Below, in pieces: positions 1 to 11,643 of a DNA stretch of 64,000 bases. The DNA lies in assembly GCA_022695795.1 (NCBI GenBank), contig MU404166.1:1-64000 (forward strand). The letters run 5' to 3'. The translations under genes were made by a program, and so were the position numbers. How positions within the stretch are numbered: the first letter of the stretch is position 1; each line of letters begins with the position of its first letter. The notes beneath the pieces were generated by a model. It was given only the letters and a program-made list of their open reading frames with translations, had not been told where the DNA came from and did not search any database. The DNA comes from Biscogniauxia marginata (lineage: Eukaryota; Ascomycota; Sordariomycetes; Xylariales; Xylariaceae).

Positions 1-102
1 GCCCCACTCCCGGCCCCCCCCGCCCCCGGGCCCACCCCCCCCCCCCTCCCGCCCCGCCCGCGCCCCGCCCCCCCCCCCCGCCGCCGGCCCCCGCCCCGGG
101 GT
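1..102. other. Extreme C/G homopolymer-rich window edge
   Basis: About 100 bases are almost entirely C and G with many long C runs, then composition switches abruptly to ordinary AT-containing DNA. No reading frame or repeat unit is apparent. This looks like a low-quality contig end or sequencing artefact rather than biology. A genuine C-rich simple repeat is the alternative. Confidence 0.7.
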
Positions 103-1302
103 ATTACATATGAGATTTTATCTAGAGGGACCTCGCCTAGGGAGGAAAATTATGAGAAGTTATGAGTCATAAAGGGGGGGAGTGCGGCATGCGGGAGGAG
201 GAGTCAAAGGAGGTATTGTAGTTGCTCTGGTAGTAATTTGTTTTAAGAGCTAAGCAGTGTCTGTCTGTCTAAGTATATTGAGCCATAATTTTCAGACAAG
301 GTATGTTGGCAGGATTGGGGATATATTACCTCATGAATATCAAGGCAATCCAAGTTCCAAACAACCCCCGGCTCCGTGACACAGAACTAGCTGAATCAAA
401 GGCAAAAAGAACCATGTGAAATGTATGTAGTTATTGTCGAGTTTAAGCAAACCACAGGTAGGGGTCGTGTCTGAGAAGACGACCTTCCATTGTATCATTG
501 AAGACAAAAAGCACACCACAAGGCAAACAACCGCTCTGTGTGTAATACGAACTCCGGAGCTGGCGCATGATTGGCCGGTCGTTTCTTGTACGACGAGTCA
601 ACCAGGGGAGTAGTCACCCTCAGGCTAGCGTGACATGAACAACCAATAATAGACTTGTTCTTATTTCGTGAACCACCCGAAGGGCCATGCCCCCTGCATA
701 CCTACCCTTAGTAAGTACGTACTAGCATCTACGTGTATTCTAGGTTATTCCACATGCCTTCCATACATATCATATGATCCTTCACGTTCGTCTTCTCTTT
801 TGCATCCCCGTGACTGGTGAACAGACCAGCTTGGCAGCCTAGAGAACAATAGGACAATGCCTTGACTGTCACGAACGCCCATGTCTAGGTAGACAATGTG
901 GTCTCGAGTAATGACTAGGTAGTTTCTAGTATACGATGTAGGTACCTGGCACACTTTTATTTATAAAGTGTCCATCCTCCCCCTTCCAAACAATTATTTC
1001 TCGGCTATTGTATCCAACGAACGGACAATTCTAACTTTCCCAAGCAATCACGAGGTTTTTTTTTCCCTGGGCTTTCTTCCTAGGTCATATTTAGATCAAG
1101 AAGCTCGTCCTGTCACGTCAGGACATCCCCTATTCCCAGATACAGCAACTGTCACGCCATACTAATTTTGGACTCAACATAATCCCTTGTTATAACTACA
1201 TACTCAACCACTTAGTTCTGTATCTTTTTACTTCTTCGTACTGCCTGCGTGATTTTCCCTTCCCAGCGACTCCCTTCTTGAGAAACGCGGCCGGATATCA
1301 CG
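103..1302. other. Intergenic, upstream of FAD monooxygenase
   Basis: No coding region can be supported here. Short open frames at 745-954 (-) and 968-1165 (+) lack recognisable motifs or splice context. The last 150 bases before the monooxygenase start are pyrimidine-rich, as is usual for fungal promoters and leaders. Confidence 0.6.
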
Positions 1303-2821
1303 ATGACTGGCTTTAGAGTTATCATCGTCGGCGGCGGCATCGTTGGGCTCTCTATGGCCCATGCCTTACGCCTCGCCAATATCGATTACTTGCTTGTAGA
1401 GCAGCGAGACACTATCGTGGACAACAGAGTTAGTGCCAGCCTAGCCTTGATGCCGAGCGGAGCACGTATCCTACGACAGTTTGGGCTGCTCGATGCTGCT
1501 AAGAGTCTCGCGTCTCCCTTACACGGAACCTTCCACACGTCGGGTCTCTCTGAGCAGTGGCGGGATCGTAATTTGGACCATTTAGCAGATGCGTAGGTAG
1601 CCTTATCCTTGTCCTGTGCAAATCATAGGAGCAACAGTCGCAAACCTATTCCTAACCTCTTATTACCGAGGCTAACGGTACTTTTAGGTTGGGATACCGC
1701 ACCATGCTGCTCGACCAGTGTGACCTCGCCAACATCATGGTGGAGGCACTCCCAGATCGCCAGAAAAAAGTTAAAACTAGCAAGACTCTCGTTGCAATCG
1801 GTAGGAGTCATAGTTGCGTCGCAGCGAAATTCCATGACGGCACGGTCGAAATTGGATCTATCATAATCGGGGCCGACGGGGCTCGTAGCACTGTACGAAG
1901 CCTTATGAGCGAGATGGAGTCATCTACAGTCGAGCCGGAGCCCTTCACCTCATCCTATCGCGCTCTATACGGCCACAGTCCACGGCCTCGGGGGCTTAGA
2001 GAAGGAGAGATCTTGGAACGACATGGCCACGGCTGGGCTATCCAGGTCCTATCCAGGGGTGACCAGTCCTTTTTTATCGTCTACGAGAAGTTGAGGAGAC
2101 CGATCAAGGGACGATATCGGTTCTCTAGTAACGACGAGGAGAAGTTAGCGCACGATTATTTGCGCATGAACCTCGACAATGATGTCACATTTGGAGACTT
2201 ATGGGAGAGTCGATATGTCTCAAAGTTGGAACTCCTGGAGCAGGGTATCTGTCGGTCATGGAGTCTCGACCGTGTCGTTCTTGTCGGCGATTCAGCACAC
2301 AAGGTCAGTCATTGGGTATTTCATTCCACAGAGAGTATATGCTAACAAATAGGCATAGCTAACACCGAATACGGGGTAAGTGAATATGCTAATTACTACC
2401 TTTTCCAAGTTTGCACACAGAAGCATGCTATAGGCTCTCTTCGTCTACCTGTTCTCGTTATCGACATTAACATTGACTTTTCCACAGGATCGATGTAAAC
2501 ACCGCCATGGAGTCTGCTGCTATCCTAGCTAACCAGCTTCGTTCACTCCTTAAAGTCCACCCTGAGCCAGAGACTCGCTTCCTCAACCGCGCCTTCGCAG
2601 CATATCAGGCCCAACGCCAGGAGCCAATCAAGTACTGGCAAAGGAACTGTGAGATCCACCTCAAACTCCTAACATGGGAGTCGGCGGAACATCAACGGCT
2701 GTTCAAGGAGTTAGCTGAGGCTGGGTCAAGGAAAAGCGGGGAAAGCGAGCTGTCTTATTTCTTGAAACTGTTTATTGGAGCTATGAGGCAAGCTGGAAAG
2801 CTCGATTACGTGCCTCTGTGA
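1303..2821 (+). CDS. FAD-dependent monooxygenase (PaxM/salicylate-hydroxylase-like)
   Basis: Flavoprotein monooxygenase using FAD and NAD(P)H. The inferred exons are 1303-1592, 1688-2303, 2359-2375 and 2488-2821, giving 418 aa. The N-terminus has the Rossmann motif VGGGIVGL (residues 9-16). The middle carries GADGARSTVR (the DG motif) and VVLVGDSAHK (the GD motif). After splicing, the 17-nt third exon supplies LTPNTG, joining to IDVNTAME, which restores the family's conserved TPN-G-(V)NT-M segment. All donors are GT, the acceptors are AG and the phases agree. The protein lacks the C-terminal membrane segments of paxilline-type epoxidases, so it is probably soluble. Substrate is unknown. It could act on an aromatic or a terpenoid. 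It converges on the F-box gene; no biosynthetic backbone gene is nearby. Confidence 0.85.
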
Positions 2822-3199
2822 TCACTAGTTGAGTGGGAGACTTTGTAGGCGGACGCCGGCGATATAGGCAGCGATGATCAATTTTGTTTTGGAGGAAAAA
2901 AATATGGTTGAGGTGTACATGAGAAATACGAGCGAGGAGAGCTAGAGAGCTAGTTCAGCGGATAGGTCTGCCTATATTGATTATATCTTACTAAAAAAAA
3001 AAAACTTTTTTTTATTTTCCCTATGATATGTGATATAGTCTCGATTCAAGACTAATTCTCTAATACTCATAACCCATGTTAGATATCACTCGAACCCACA
3101 CCGCCCTTACCCTCCTTAATTAATACCCAAGAGGAGAACAGGACGATTGAAAGAATGCGAAATAGGAAATGAGATACTTCACGTGCGCAAGATACCTTT
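2822..3199. other. Convergent intergenic 3' regions
   Basis: Short space between two converging genes. It holds an A-run followed directly by a T-run near 2993-3015, a symmetric element that could serve 3'-end formation on both strands. Nothing else is visible. Confidence 0.45.
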
Positions 3200-4602
3200 C
3201 TAGAAACGCACGCGGTAAGGGACGTCCCTCAATGAATCTGTTACGTAATTGTTGTCAAACAACTCCGCCGCCTCCTCTTTGGTCTTCCAGTCTTCAAAGA
3301 CGCCACACTCCGCATTGATATCGAGCAGCCCTTCCTGCCAGAGGTGCCACTCGAGCATGGTCTTGCTGGGGGCCTCGGCCCTCGCCCGGCGCCGGAGCAG
3401 GAGCCACCTGTCGATGGCGGGGAACGCGTAGTCGTTGGGCGGGTTCTTCAGGGAGTTGTAGTCCGGCGGCGGGGTCAGCTGGGTCAGCTGCTGCTGCTGC
3501 GGCTTGCCGGGCGTGCTGGCGGCCCTCGAGCGCATCACGAGCGCGTACCATATGCGGCTCGCGCACTCGCGCTCGGCGTGGATCCGCTCCGGCGACCGCG
3601 CGCACCACTGCCAGGCCATTTTTTTCGCGACATGCCCCTCCGCCGCCGCCAGGTCGGACTCGCCGCCGCCGCCGCCGATCCACTGCCAGCGGAAGGCCTC
3701 GGCGCCCTCGCGGAACAGGAACGACCACACCCACGTGTTCCCGCGGTCCGGGTGCCGCGAGTCGACGACGACGTCCTTGAAGCGGGGCTCGCCGCCGCCG
3801 CCGAGCGAGAGGACGGAGCGCCGGGGGGGCTGCCTCACGGCCTTGAGGCGGGGCCGGCAGTCGAGGAAGTACGACGGCTCCCCTTCCTGGGCCACGTGGA
3901 ACGTCAGGTACTGCCGCCACGAGGTGTACTCGGGCAGGCTCTTGTCCTCGAACGCGGACAGCAGCAGGTAAGCCAGGAGGCAGAAGGCCTCGCATCGGTT
4001 GGGTTCGAGCCGCTCGATCAGCGCCAGGACTCGCTCGTAGACGAGCGCCTCCCTCGCCTCGAAGGTGGCGGGGATTGTCTCCCCCTCGTCCTCCTCCTGC
4101 TGCTTAGACAGGGCGTAGACGGCGCGGTACGCATCGCCGATGCGCTGGAGCACGCACCAGGCGCCCGCGAGCCGCGCGCGCAGCTCGTCGCCGAAGTCGT
4201 CCTCGGCCGGGATGTACAGGGTGTACGAGGTGGCAGCGTGGTGGCGGTGCACGCGGTGCTTGTCCAGGGCGATGGCGGCCAGCCGGCGCGGGACCAGCGC
4301 GCGCAGCCAGGCGATGTCGTAGACGCCGTCCTCGCGCGTCGGCCGCAGCAGGAGGCGCGCGTTGGGGAAGTTCCGGCGGGCCAGCCCGTAGGCCACCATC
4401 TCGACGTGGCGGTCGACGAAGCTCAGGAACGAGCGGCTCACCGACCGGGCGGTGAATACATCACATATGGAGAGGTTTTCCAGAACTATACGTATCGACG
4501 TGACCAAAATTTAGTAAATTACTTCAGCGAGTGGGTTATAGCTCTAGAAATTTGCTCACTCTGACAGGCCAGTTCCGGCGGAAGGTCGTCGAGTCCCGGC
4601 AT
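3200..4602 (-). CDS. F-box domain protein
   Basis: Inferred exons on the minus strand are 4560-4602 and 3200-4485, with a 74-nt intron (donor GTGAGC, acceptor TATAG), giving 442 aa. The first exon encodes MPGLDDLPPELACQ and joins to ILENLSICDVF, which rebuilds a classic F-box helix (LPPEL..QILENL). Without it the downstream ORF starts with an unlikely leader. F-box proteins bind Skp1 and bring substrates to SCF ubiquitin ligases. The remainder, about 390 aa, has no recognisable WD or LRR repeats and includes a glycine-rich stretch, so the substrate domain is unknown. Coding DNA is very GC-rich between about 3330 and 4440. A 406-aa open frame on the opposite strand is a shadow of this bias. 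Confidence 0.82.
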
Positions 4603-5836
4603 TGTGCTGAGGGCTGTCCTTTGTTGTTGGTGAAGATGGGGAAAACAAAGACGAGTTCTACATCACATGGTGGAGTTCTTAATATATATACGTACCTAGG
4701 TATACGAACGATGTTATATATCCTACACTGCGGGGCTCGTATTAGCATGAGGACACGCTTTGACAGAGTCCAGGCAGACGAATTAAACAGGGACCAGAAG
4801 GGACAAATGGTATAGTCGTTAAGTAGTTAGTCTTACCTTTATGGAAAAGGCTTAGCTACATAGCCACATGGCCAAGAGAGGACATAAGGTGCGAGAATCA
4901 ATGCGTTGCCTAATCTAGAAGTTGTCTGCTAGAGAGAAATGACAACTAACACCATAGGTAGTAACTAATAACTGTTAGCTTTGGCACATTGCGCTACCCG
5001 ATTATACACGGAGTATACACCGCTACAGAGATCATTATCTGAGGTGGGCGGGTTCTAGCATTGATGGAGATGTTTATCGAGGAGTGTTTGTTCATTGAGG
5101 TCCCGACGGGTTCAAAGAAGAAAAGACAGGGAGACGGAGAGAAATGTTCGTATTCGTGCTGGGCCCTTCAAACCACAAGTGGTTCTTTCAATGCACAGAC
5201 TGAGTTAGTATAGGAAGTGTAAGTGAGTAAATGTAAGTAGGTGCCTTGGATGTATTAGCTTTACTAAGCTGTAGTCTAAACGGTACCTGGGTACCTGGCT
5301 TATCGATCCTCATATTAGGTAAGCTTTGGATCATATAATTCTCATGGATATGGAAATGCAGCTTTATTTACGATGCCGTGGTCAATTCGTGACGTCAGGC
5401 TTTTTGTCTCAAAGACGTAATTCTAAGGTTCCTCTCAGGTCGTACATAACACAACACGATAATGCACTCACTCATCTATGGAAGTACTTGACAACATTGA
5501 TGTAGCTAACCAACCGTGATCTGCCGGGTCCCCTCCAATATATCCATTCATCCATCAACTTGTGCCAAAACCGCGCGCGATCAGCCAACCAAGTATTAAT
5601 TACTATATTACCTACCCAGCCAGTGCTCATGAGCTATTGACCTACCTAACTGTTGTTAGTATATATAATTCTCATTAACATTGAAACTCCCAACTCGAAC
5701 TTGAGAAGGGATCTTAATCGGCACTCGTCTTATAAGCGAAGACAGTCCCTCATCTACCAATCTGTTCTAGAGTTCGGAGAAAGAGGGAAGAAAAAAAAGA
5801 GGAAAAAAAAAACCCCTCCTTACTTATACTACAGCC
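4603..5836. other. Intergenic between divergent F-box and MDR genes
   Basis: A divergent promoter region with no supported gene. It contains the near-repeat GGTACCTGGGTACCTGG near 5283. Purine-rich A runs lie immediately before the MDR start codon at 5837. Confidence 0.6.
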
Positions 5837-6997
5837 ATGTCCACCAAAGACCCCGCCGCCACAGCCAGCAGCCCCCAGACCATGCGCGCCTGGCTCTACA
5901 CCTCAGCAGGCTCCGCGGGCCTCGAGCACGCGCTGGCCCTCCACGCCGCCGCACCGCTCCCCCCCCTGGCCGCCGACGAGCTGCTCATGCGCGTACGCGC
6001 CGCCTCGCTCAACCCGGCCGACTACAAGGTGCCGGAGCTGGGCCTTCTAGCGCGGCTCGCCGTATCCACGCCCGCGACGCCGGGGCTCGACTTCGCGGGC
6101 GTCGTGGAGCGGACCGGCTCCTCCCCCTCCCCCTCCCCCTCTACCTCCTCCGTTTCTTTCCGCCCGGGCGACCGCGTCTTCGGCCGCGTCGCCGCCCCGG
6201 CGCGGTTCGGCGCCCTGGCCGAGTACGTGGTCGCGCGCGCGAGCGGGTGCGCGGCGCTTCCGGAGCCGCCGTCTTCATCATCATTATCATCATCGTCGTC
6301 GTCGTCGGATGAGGAGACGGAGATGGAAGAAGCGAGCTGCATCGGCACCGCGGGCCTGACCGCCTACCAGAGCATCGCCCCGTACGTGCGCCCCGGCGCC
6401 GGCGACCGCGTCTTCATCAACGGCGGCAGCGGCGGGACCGGCACCTTCGGGATCCAGGTCGCGAAGGCGCTGGGGTGCCACGTGACGGCGAGCTGCTCGG
6501 GGCCCAACGTGGCGCTCTGCCGGTCTCTCGGCGCCGACGCCGTGATCGACTATACGCGCGAGGACGTGTGCGCCGTGCTCGCGAGTTCCAGTTCCAGTTC
6601 CAGTTCCGATCCCGGTTCCGGGGCACGAGCGTTCCGGCTCGTGGTCGACAACGTGGGCGTCTCGCCGCCGGACCTCTACTCGGCCGCGGACCGGTTCCTG
6701 GACCCGGAGGAGGGCCGGTTCGTGCAGGTCGGCGGGGAGCCGACGCTCGCGGGCCTCCGCGTCGCCGCGTCCCGGGCGCTGCTGCCGGCGTTCCTCGGCG
6801 GGGGCCGGCGGAGGTGGGAGTTCATCGTCACGAGGAACGACGCCGAGGATCTCGCGCAGCTCGGGCGGTGGGTGCGCGAGGGCAAGCTGAAGCCCGTCGT
6901 CGACGAGGTGTTCGGGTTCGAGGACGTGCCCAAGGCGTTCGAGAAGCTCAAGACGAAGAGGGCCAGGGGCAAGATAGTCGTTAGGGTGTCGAAATAA
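5837..6997 (+). CDS. Zinc-independent MDR oxidoreductase (quinone reductase / RTN4IP1-like)
   Basis: A 386-aa intronless gene. The N-terminal GroES-like fold includes SLNPADYKVPELG and PGLDFAGVV. The nucleotide-binding Rossmann loop is INGGSGGTGTFGIQVAKALG, followed by GADAVIDY. No cysteine/histidine zinc ligands of classical alcohol dehydrogenases are seen. This pattern fits NAD(P)H quinone-oxidoreductase/reticulon-4-interacting-like members of the medium-chain dehydrogenase/reductase family. The context of the ATG is good. Three Ser/Asp-rich simple-sequence insertions (near bases 6120, 6275 and 6587) interrupt the fold at probable loops. They come from CCCCCT, TCA/TCG and TTCCAG repeats and are likely length-variable. 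Substrate is unknown. Confidence 0.88.
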   Translation: MSTKDPAATASSPQTMRAWLYTSAGSAGLEHALALHAAAPLPPLAADELLMRVRAASLNPADYKVPELGLLARLAVSTPATPGLDFAGVVERTGSSPSPSPSTSSVSFRPGDRVFGRVAAPARFGALAEYVVARASGCAALPEPPSSSSLSSSSSSSDEETEMEEASCIGTAGLTAYQSIAPYVRPGAGDRVFINGGSGGTGTFGIQVAKALGCHVTASCSGPNVALCRSLGADAVIDYTREDVCAVLASSSSSSSSDPGSGARAFRLVVDNVGVSPPDLYSAADRFLDPEEGRFVQVGGEPTLAGLRVAASRALLPAFLGGGRRRWEFIVTRNDAEDLAQLGRWVREGKLKPVVDEVFGFEDVPKAFEKLKTKRARGKIVVRVSK

Positions 6998-7798
6998 ATA
7001 GTAGGATGAATCCCAGGAACAGCCGGCTATCTAGGTAGCTCGCACTCTTGTTAATATCATCCGCCCAATCAAATCGTCGCTGTTCGCGTGATAACATCAA
7101 GCTGAGCTGAACTTAATAGCTGATTCGTCTAGGGTTGGTGTGTGCTACTTAACTGATTTGGACCTGAATAAATACTTCAATTAATACTAGTACCAATCTC
7201 CGAAGGAATACCTAGTGTATATATTATACGCTACATAGGTAGGTTGAAACGTGAACTACGACAATGGTTAAAATTCAGGAAGCATCCAACACCGGAACAA
7301 ACTTGAAAGCAGCAACATAATGCAAGGCGAAACATAGGTTGCGTCAAAGTTTTATCGTAAAGCTATTAAATAGATATATATATATACTCGTTTGATCTAG
7401 TTAGGTGTTGGCACACGCCTCTCACATCTTCTTCATTCCCGTGCACCTCCGACGTCGTTCCAAGCTCATAATCGTTTCTCACTACTCGCGTTGGCCCCAT
7501 AATCGCTGCTTGGGGAGACAGAACTTCAGCTGTCTCGTTCGGCTTCGATTATCATCGTTCTGGGATCCAACCATAAGCGAGTGCGAAGCAGACGCAAGCA
7601 ACAACCTGCCAGGTCCGTAGCCACTTGTCCTATATCCCCCCCACCTAGACCCTCTAACATGTATACCTCCTAGTATGGAGTTTATGAAGCAAGGCCCCCG
7701 AACGCCTAGTATGGTGCCTGAAAATACATGTGCTAGAGACAGCACAACCCTGTTAATGGGCAACGGGCTAGTACCGTTGCTCAGTCGTGAGTACATGT
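6998..7798. other. Intergenic 3' regions
   Basis: Convergent space between the MDR gene and HMG-CoA reductase. It has a short TA repeat around 7374-7386 and one TAGGTAGG motif near 7237. The open frames at 7405-7620 (+) and 7482-7802 (-) show no family features. Confidence 0.55.
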
Positions 7799-10700
7799 TC
7801 ACTTCTTAACTGCGGCAGCCCGCTCAACAGCAGCAGGGCTCCTAAGAGGTCTCTCTATAGCACTTGTCATAGCCAAGCCAACGGGCGTCATCGCGCCGCC
7901 AGCAGGAGGAGCTGGCGTAGTAGTTCTTGTAGGGGGCTGTGACCGGTTGTGTGCCATGTGCGCCTTGACAAGATGTCCCGCGGCGAGGGCGCTGCACAGG
8001 GATAGTTCTCCGGCGAGGACGGCCGCGCCGATTATTCGGGCAAGACGGCGTGCGTGATCACCAGGGTTAGTCGGGTGGGCACCCCGAACGCCAAGCATGT
8101 CCAACATCGCACTCTGAGGTTCCAGGATGGTGCCACCACCAAGAGTTCCTACTTCGATAGATGGCATAGACACCGAGATTTGGAGAGAGCCGCGGAGACT
8201 TGTAACGGGTTAGTATAATAAGAAAATGATACTTAACGATTGTCGACTTACTTCTTCATGATGGTAATACAATTGGCACTCTCGATGACTTGTGCCGGAT
8301 CCTGTCCAGTAGCAATGAAAATAGCGGCGACAATATTGGCGGCGTGTGCGTTGAAACCTCCAACGGAGGCAGCCATGGCAGAACCGATCAAGTTCTTGGA
8401 GATGTTAAGTTCGACTAGACTGTCGACGTCGCTCTTGAGTACAGCTCTGACTACGTCTCCAGGAATGATCGCCTCTGCAACCACGCCCTTTCCACGGCCG
8501 TCAATCCAGTTAATCGCGGCAGGCTTTTTGTCAATACAGTAGTTACCCGAAACCGAGACGATTGACATGTCCTCAAACCCAGCTTCAGTAGCCATGACGT
8601 TGAGGGCGTGCTCGACACCTTTAGATATCATATTCATACCCATGGCATCGCCAGTTGTCGTCTTGAAACGGATGTACAGGTTAGTTCCAGCCAGGGCCGT
8701 CTTCATTGACTGCAATCGGGCAAATCGAGACGTAGAGTCGAATGCCGCCTTCATCGTACGTTGCCCCTCGTCGGAGTCAAGCCATAGTTTAGCAGCACCG
8801 GCACGTTCTAGGGTGTCAAAGCTCACACACGGGCCACGGGTCATTCCATCACCAGTCAGAACCGTTACAGCACCGCCGCCCGAGTTGATCGCTTTGCACC
8901 CACGACTCGTGCTAGCGACCAGGACACCTTCAGTCGTGGCCATGGGGATGAAATAGCTTTGCCCATCAATCACGAGTGGGCCTGCGACACCGACGGGAAG
9001 TGGCATATATCCGATAACGTTTTCACAGCAAGCACCTAGAACCTGTTCCCAGGCGTAGTTCTGATATGGTAGCTTAGATCGATCCAGAAGGCTAGTAAAG
9101 TCCTCAGTTGCCTTTGTCCTCGCAATAATTGTTCGCCGGATCTTAACGGCACGAGTACAGTCCTGGAGACTCCTCTCTAGAGCATAACCAGGGATCTTGC
9201 CTTTCAGCGAAAGGGCAACTACTTCTTCATCGTTCATTTCGTGAATACGCTTTTCCTTAAGCATAACGTCTAGCTCAGCCGCGCTCCGGAGTGTCTCGGG
9301 GGTAGTGTACGACCTAGGTGGCTTGGGAAGTGATAGAGGCAGCTGAGGAACAGATGGCTGGTTACTCTCGTCATCCGTGGAGGCTGGGGTGATGGGCAAT
9401 GACGGCTTCTTCTTAATTGGAACCTCGCCAACCATGAGAGGAGATGAAGACTGTGTATCGTTGAATCTCTCCGCAGCTGCGAGCTCCTTGGGGTCGATCG
9501 GGTGATCGGGAACGTTTGGATCTTTGATACCCCATCGCGCGACATTGAACAGATACCCATTTAGTGCGACGCTCATAGCCAGAGCAACCACAATCCACTT
9601 AGACAAGATCGGGTCCTCTAAACTCGTGAGTAGGCTACCAACCATTCGCCCGCCTACACCGTACCCGTGCAATCTCGCGTATCCCGTCTCGCCATTAAAT
9701 CCATCCTCCGGTCTCGGAGCTGGTAACGCATAATGAACGGAGGGGTACTCAAGTTCGTACTTAATGGGGGTCAAAACAGTAACGACTGTGGGTTTGTTGT
9801 GGCTCCTCGCAGTGAAGAGGATCTCGTCAAGCCCGTTGGAGGCGACCTTAAACGGGTCTAGAGGAGGGGTGCTCACAACACCTCTGATACCTCCAGACCA
9901 AGAGGATAGGCCAGAAATCCCAGTAGTCCGGAAGGGGATAGTGCAGATGTTGACGAGGTTGACGGCGACGAAGCCTCCAACCATCAAGAACTTGAACTTA
10001 GGAACGCTAGTTCCCTTGATATCCTTTCCAAAAATGGCCTCGCTAGCCTGATCATTGCTCGTAGCGACGTTCTCTGCAACTCGGCGACTAACACCATCGT
10101 CCTCTAGAGCCCTACGCATCTCGATATGGCGCCGGATGCGGTTGACTTCGAGCTTGATGCAGAGAATGGCAGTGTAGAAGGTAAAGAGCAGAAGGCAGTC
10201 GAAGAATAGGATCCAAGCAGCCAGGAAGCAAAACTGCTGTAGACCACCCTGTACCCCAGAAGCGGCGCCAGCGACCAAAATCAAGATCTCGATAACGTAG
10301 TCACGGACGATCTCGAACCCTTGGTCCTTGATCGCACGCTGAACGGCGTATTGGATAACACCACCTGTTGACTTTGCGAGCTTCCTAGCCGCCTTCCTGG
10401 AATCGGACTCTTCCGGTCGGCGGTGCTCCAGTGCATGCGACAATACAGCCCTGGTAAGAACAATATTCTTCTCAAAGCCGATTGTCACAACAAGGAACGG
10501 CAGACCTTCGGAGAGAAGAACCATAGATATGGGAACTCCCAGTTTATACGTAACATTCAGGCCAAACAAGAAGGCGAAGGTCGACGAGAAAAGGACGCTA
10601 ATGGCCAGCCAGACATTGGAGCCCAATTTCCGCATAGACAAGAAGAGTGAAACGAAGGTCAGGTGCATGGATAGGTAGCCAAGAACCATGATGATAATAT

Positions 10701-11430
10701 CAAGAGTTTCGGCATTCTTGATCAGGTCGACAAATTCGGTCCACGCATTGTGAAACCAGCGTACTATACTGCTCTGGTTGTGACCTTTGGCAACCTTCAT
10801 GATCCACATCTTTTCTTCCCCCTCCTTCTCAAGCTCGGCCTCGAGCGGAATCTCGACAGGCACATCATTAGGGATTTCTTGGGCCGCGGAAAGGAATTCC
10901 GGTACCTCGCTGTACTTGATAGAGAAGGCGAGAGCGCTGTCCTGGGAGTACGGTGCCAGGGGATTCGAGGTCGATGGCAGATGCGTAACGGAGAGGTTCT
11001 GAGGCAGAGGGACAATATGAGGTAACGGCGCGTTCTGGGGCGCATCCTTTGAGGATTCGGGGAAAACCAGGGTCACCAGGGCAAGGTGGTCAGCATCGTT
11101 CGGAATCTTGGCATTCGGCTCGAAGCTCTGCCACCTCCAGGCGGTTTCGGGGCCGGCCTTCAAGTTTCGGCTTCCTTCTAACAGTGAAGACCACTCAGCC
11201 TTTCTCTCGTTCCTCGTCAGATCCAGCAGGCTCTCCCTCACAACGCCAACGTAGGTAGTACTGGCTAGTAGGGCAACAAGGACAATGGTATGTATCGGGT
11301 GGAGGCAGGCTATCTTGGAGAAGAACTGTAGGATAGGTGTCACTCTTTTGTTCGCGGTGGACGGCGGCGCAGGGCTGTCGCTCGGCTGCTCACCGCGGAA
11401 GCGGGAGGGAAGAAATGAGGAGGCGTTCAT
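7799..11430 (-). CDS. HMG1: 3-hydroxy-3-methylglutaryl-CoA reductase (HMGR)
   Basis: Rate-limiting enzyme of the mevalonate pathway, reducing HMG-CoA to mevalonate with 2 NADPH on the ER membrane. Exons are 8252-11430 and 7799-8198, with a 53-nt intron (donor GTAAGT, branch CTAAC, acceptor CAAG). Splicing joins IMKN to [10 protein letters not shown], as in ascomycete homologues, for 1192 aa. The first 500 residues hold several membrane segments; the block around 230-330 resembles the sterol-sensing region. A linker precedes the catalytic domain (about 780-1150). Catalytic residues visible are Glu in TTEGVLVAS (about 834), Asp in GDAMGMNM (about 928), Lys in CIDKKPA (about 968) and His in [10 protein letters not shown] (about 1135). 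The NADPH-binding region includes GTLGGGT. The C-terminal tail is Pro/Thr-rich. A TATA-like element lies about 200 bp upstream. Confidence 0.97.
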
Positions 11431-11633
11431 GTCGATGCTACCGCGAAGGCATTGGCAAGCTTCCTAATAGAGATGTCTGGAAGGAGGGCGAAGTCAGCTT
11501 CGATTATCTCATCATTGCTCTCACGAGTCCAACGTCAAGGTGCGAAATGGGGTGGGCCGAGTCAAGGAGGAACAAGTCTGCATTAAAATACGGGCTGCCT
11601 AGTCAACGCGAGACAAGAATCCGTACCTGGTCT

Positions 11634-11643
11634 TATATAAAAA
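11634..11643 (-). promoter_or_regulatory. TATA-like element upstream of HMGR
   Basis: Read on the minus strand, this is a TTTTTATATAA element about 200 bp 5' of the HMGR ATG. It is a plausible core promoter TATA box. Position and match are the only evidence, and no sterol-response element could be assigned. Confidence 0.35.

Noticed and set aside
3344..4564. 406-codon open frame on the plus strand opposite the F-box gene
   Set aside because: It is a shadow produced by high GC third positions of the F-box gene; its product is Arg/Ala/Gly/Leu-rich with no motif, and the opposite strand has a clear F-box.
1303..11430. FAD monooxygenase plus HMG-CoA reductase as a terpenoid or indole-diterpene cluster
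   Set aside because: No prenyltransferase, GGPP synthase or cyclase is present, and an F-box gene and an MDR gene lie between; HMGR looks like the housekeeping copy.
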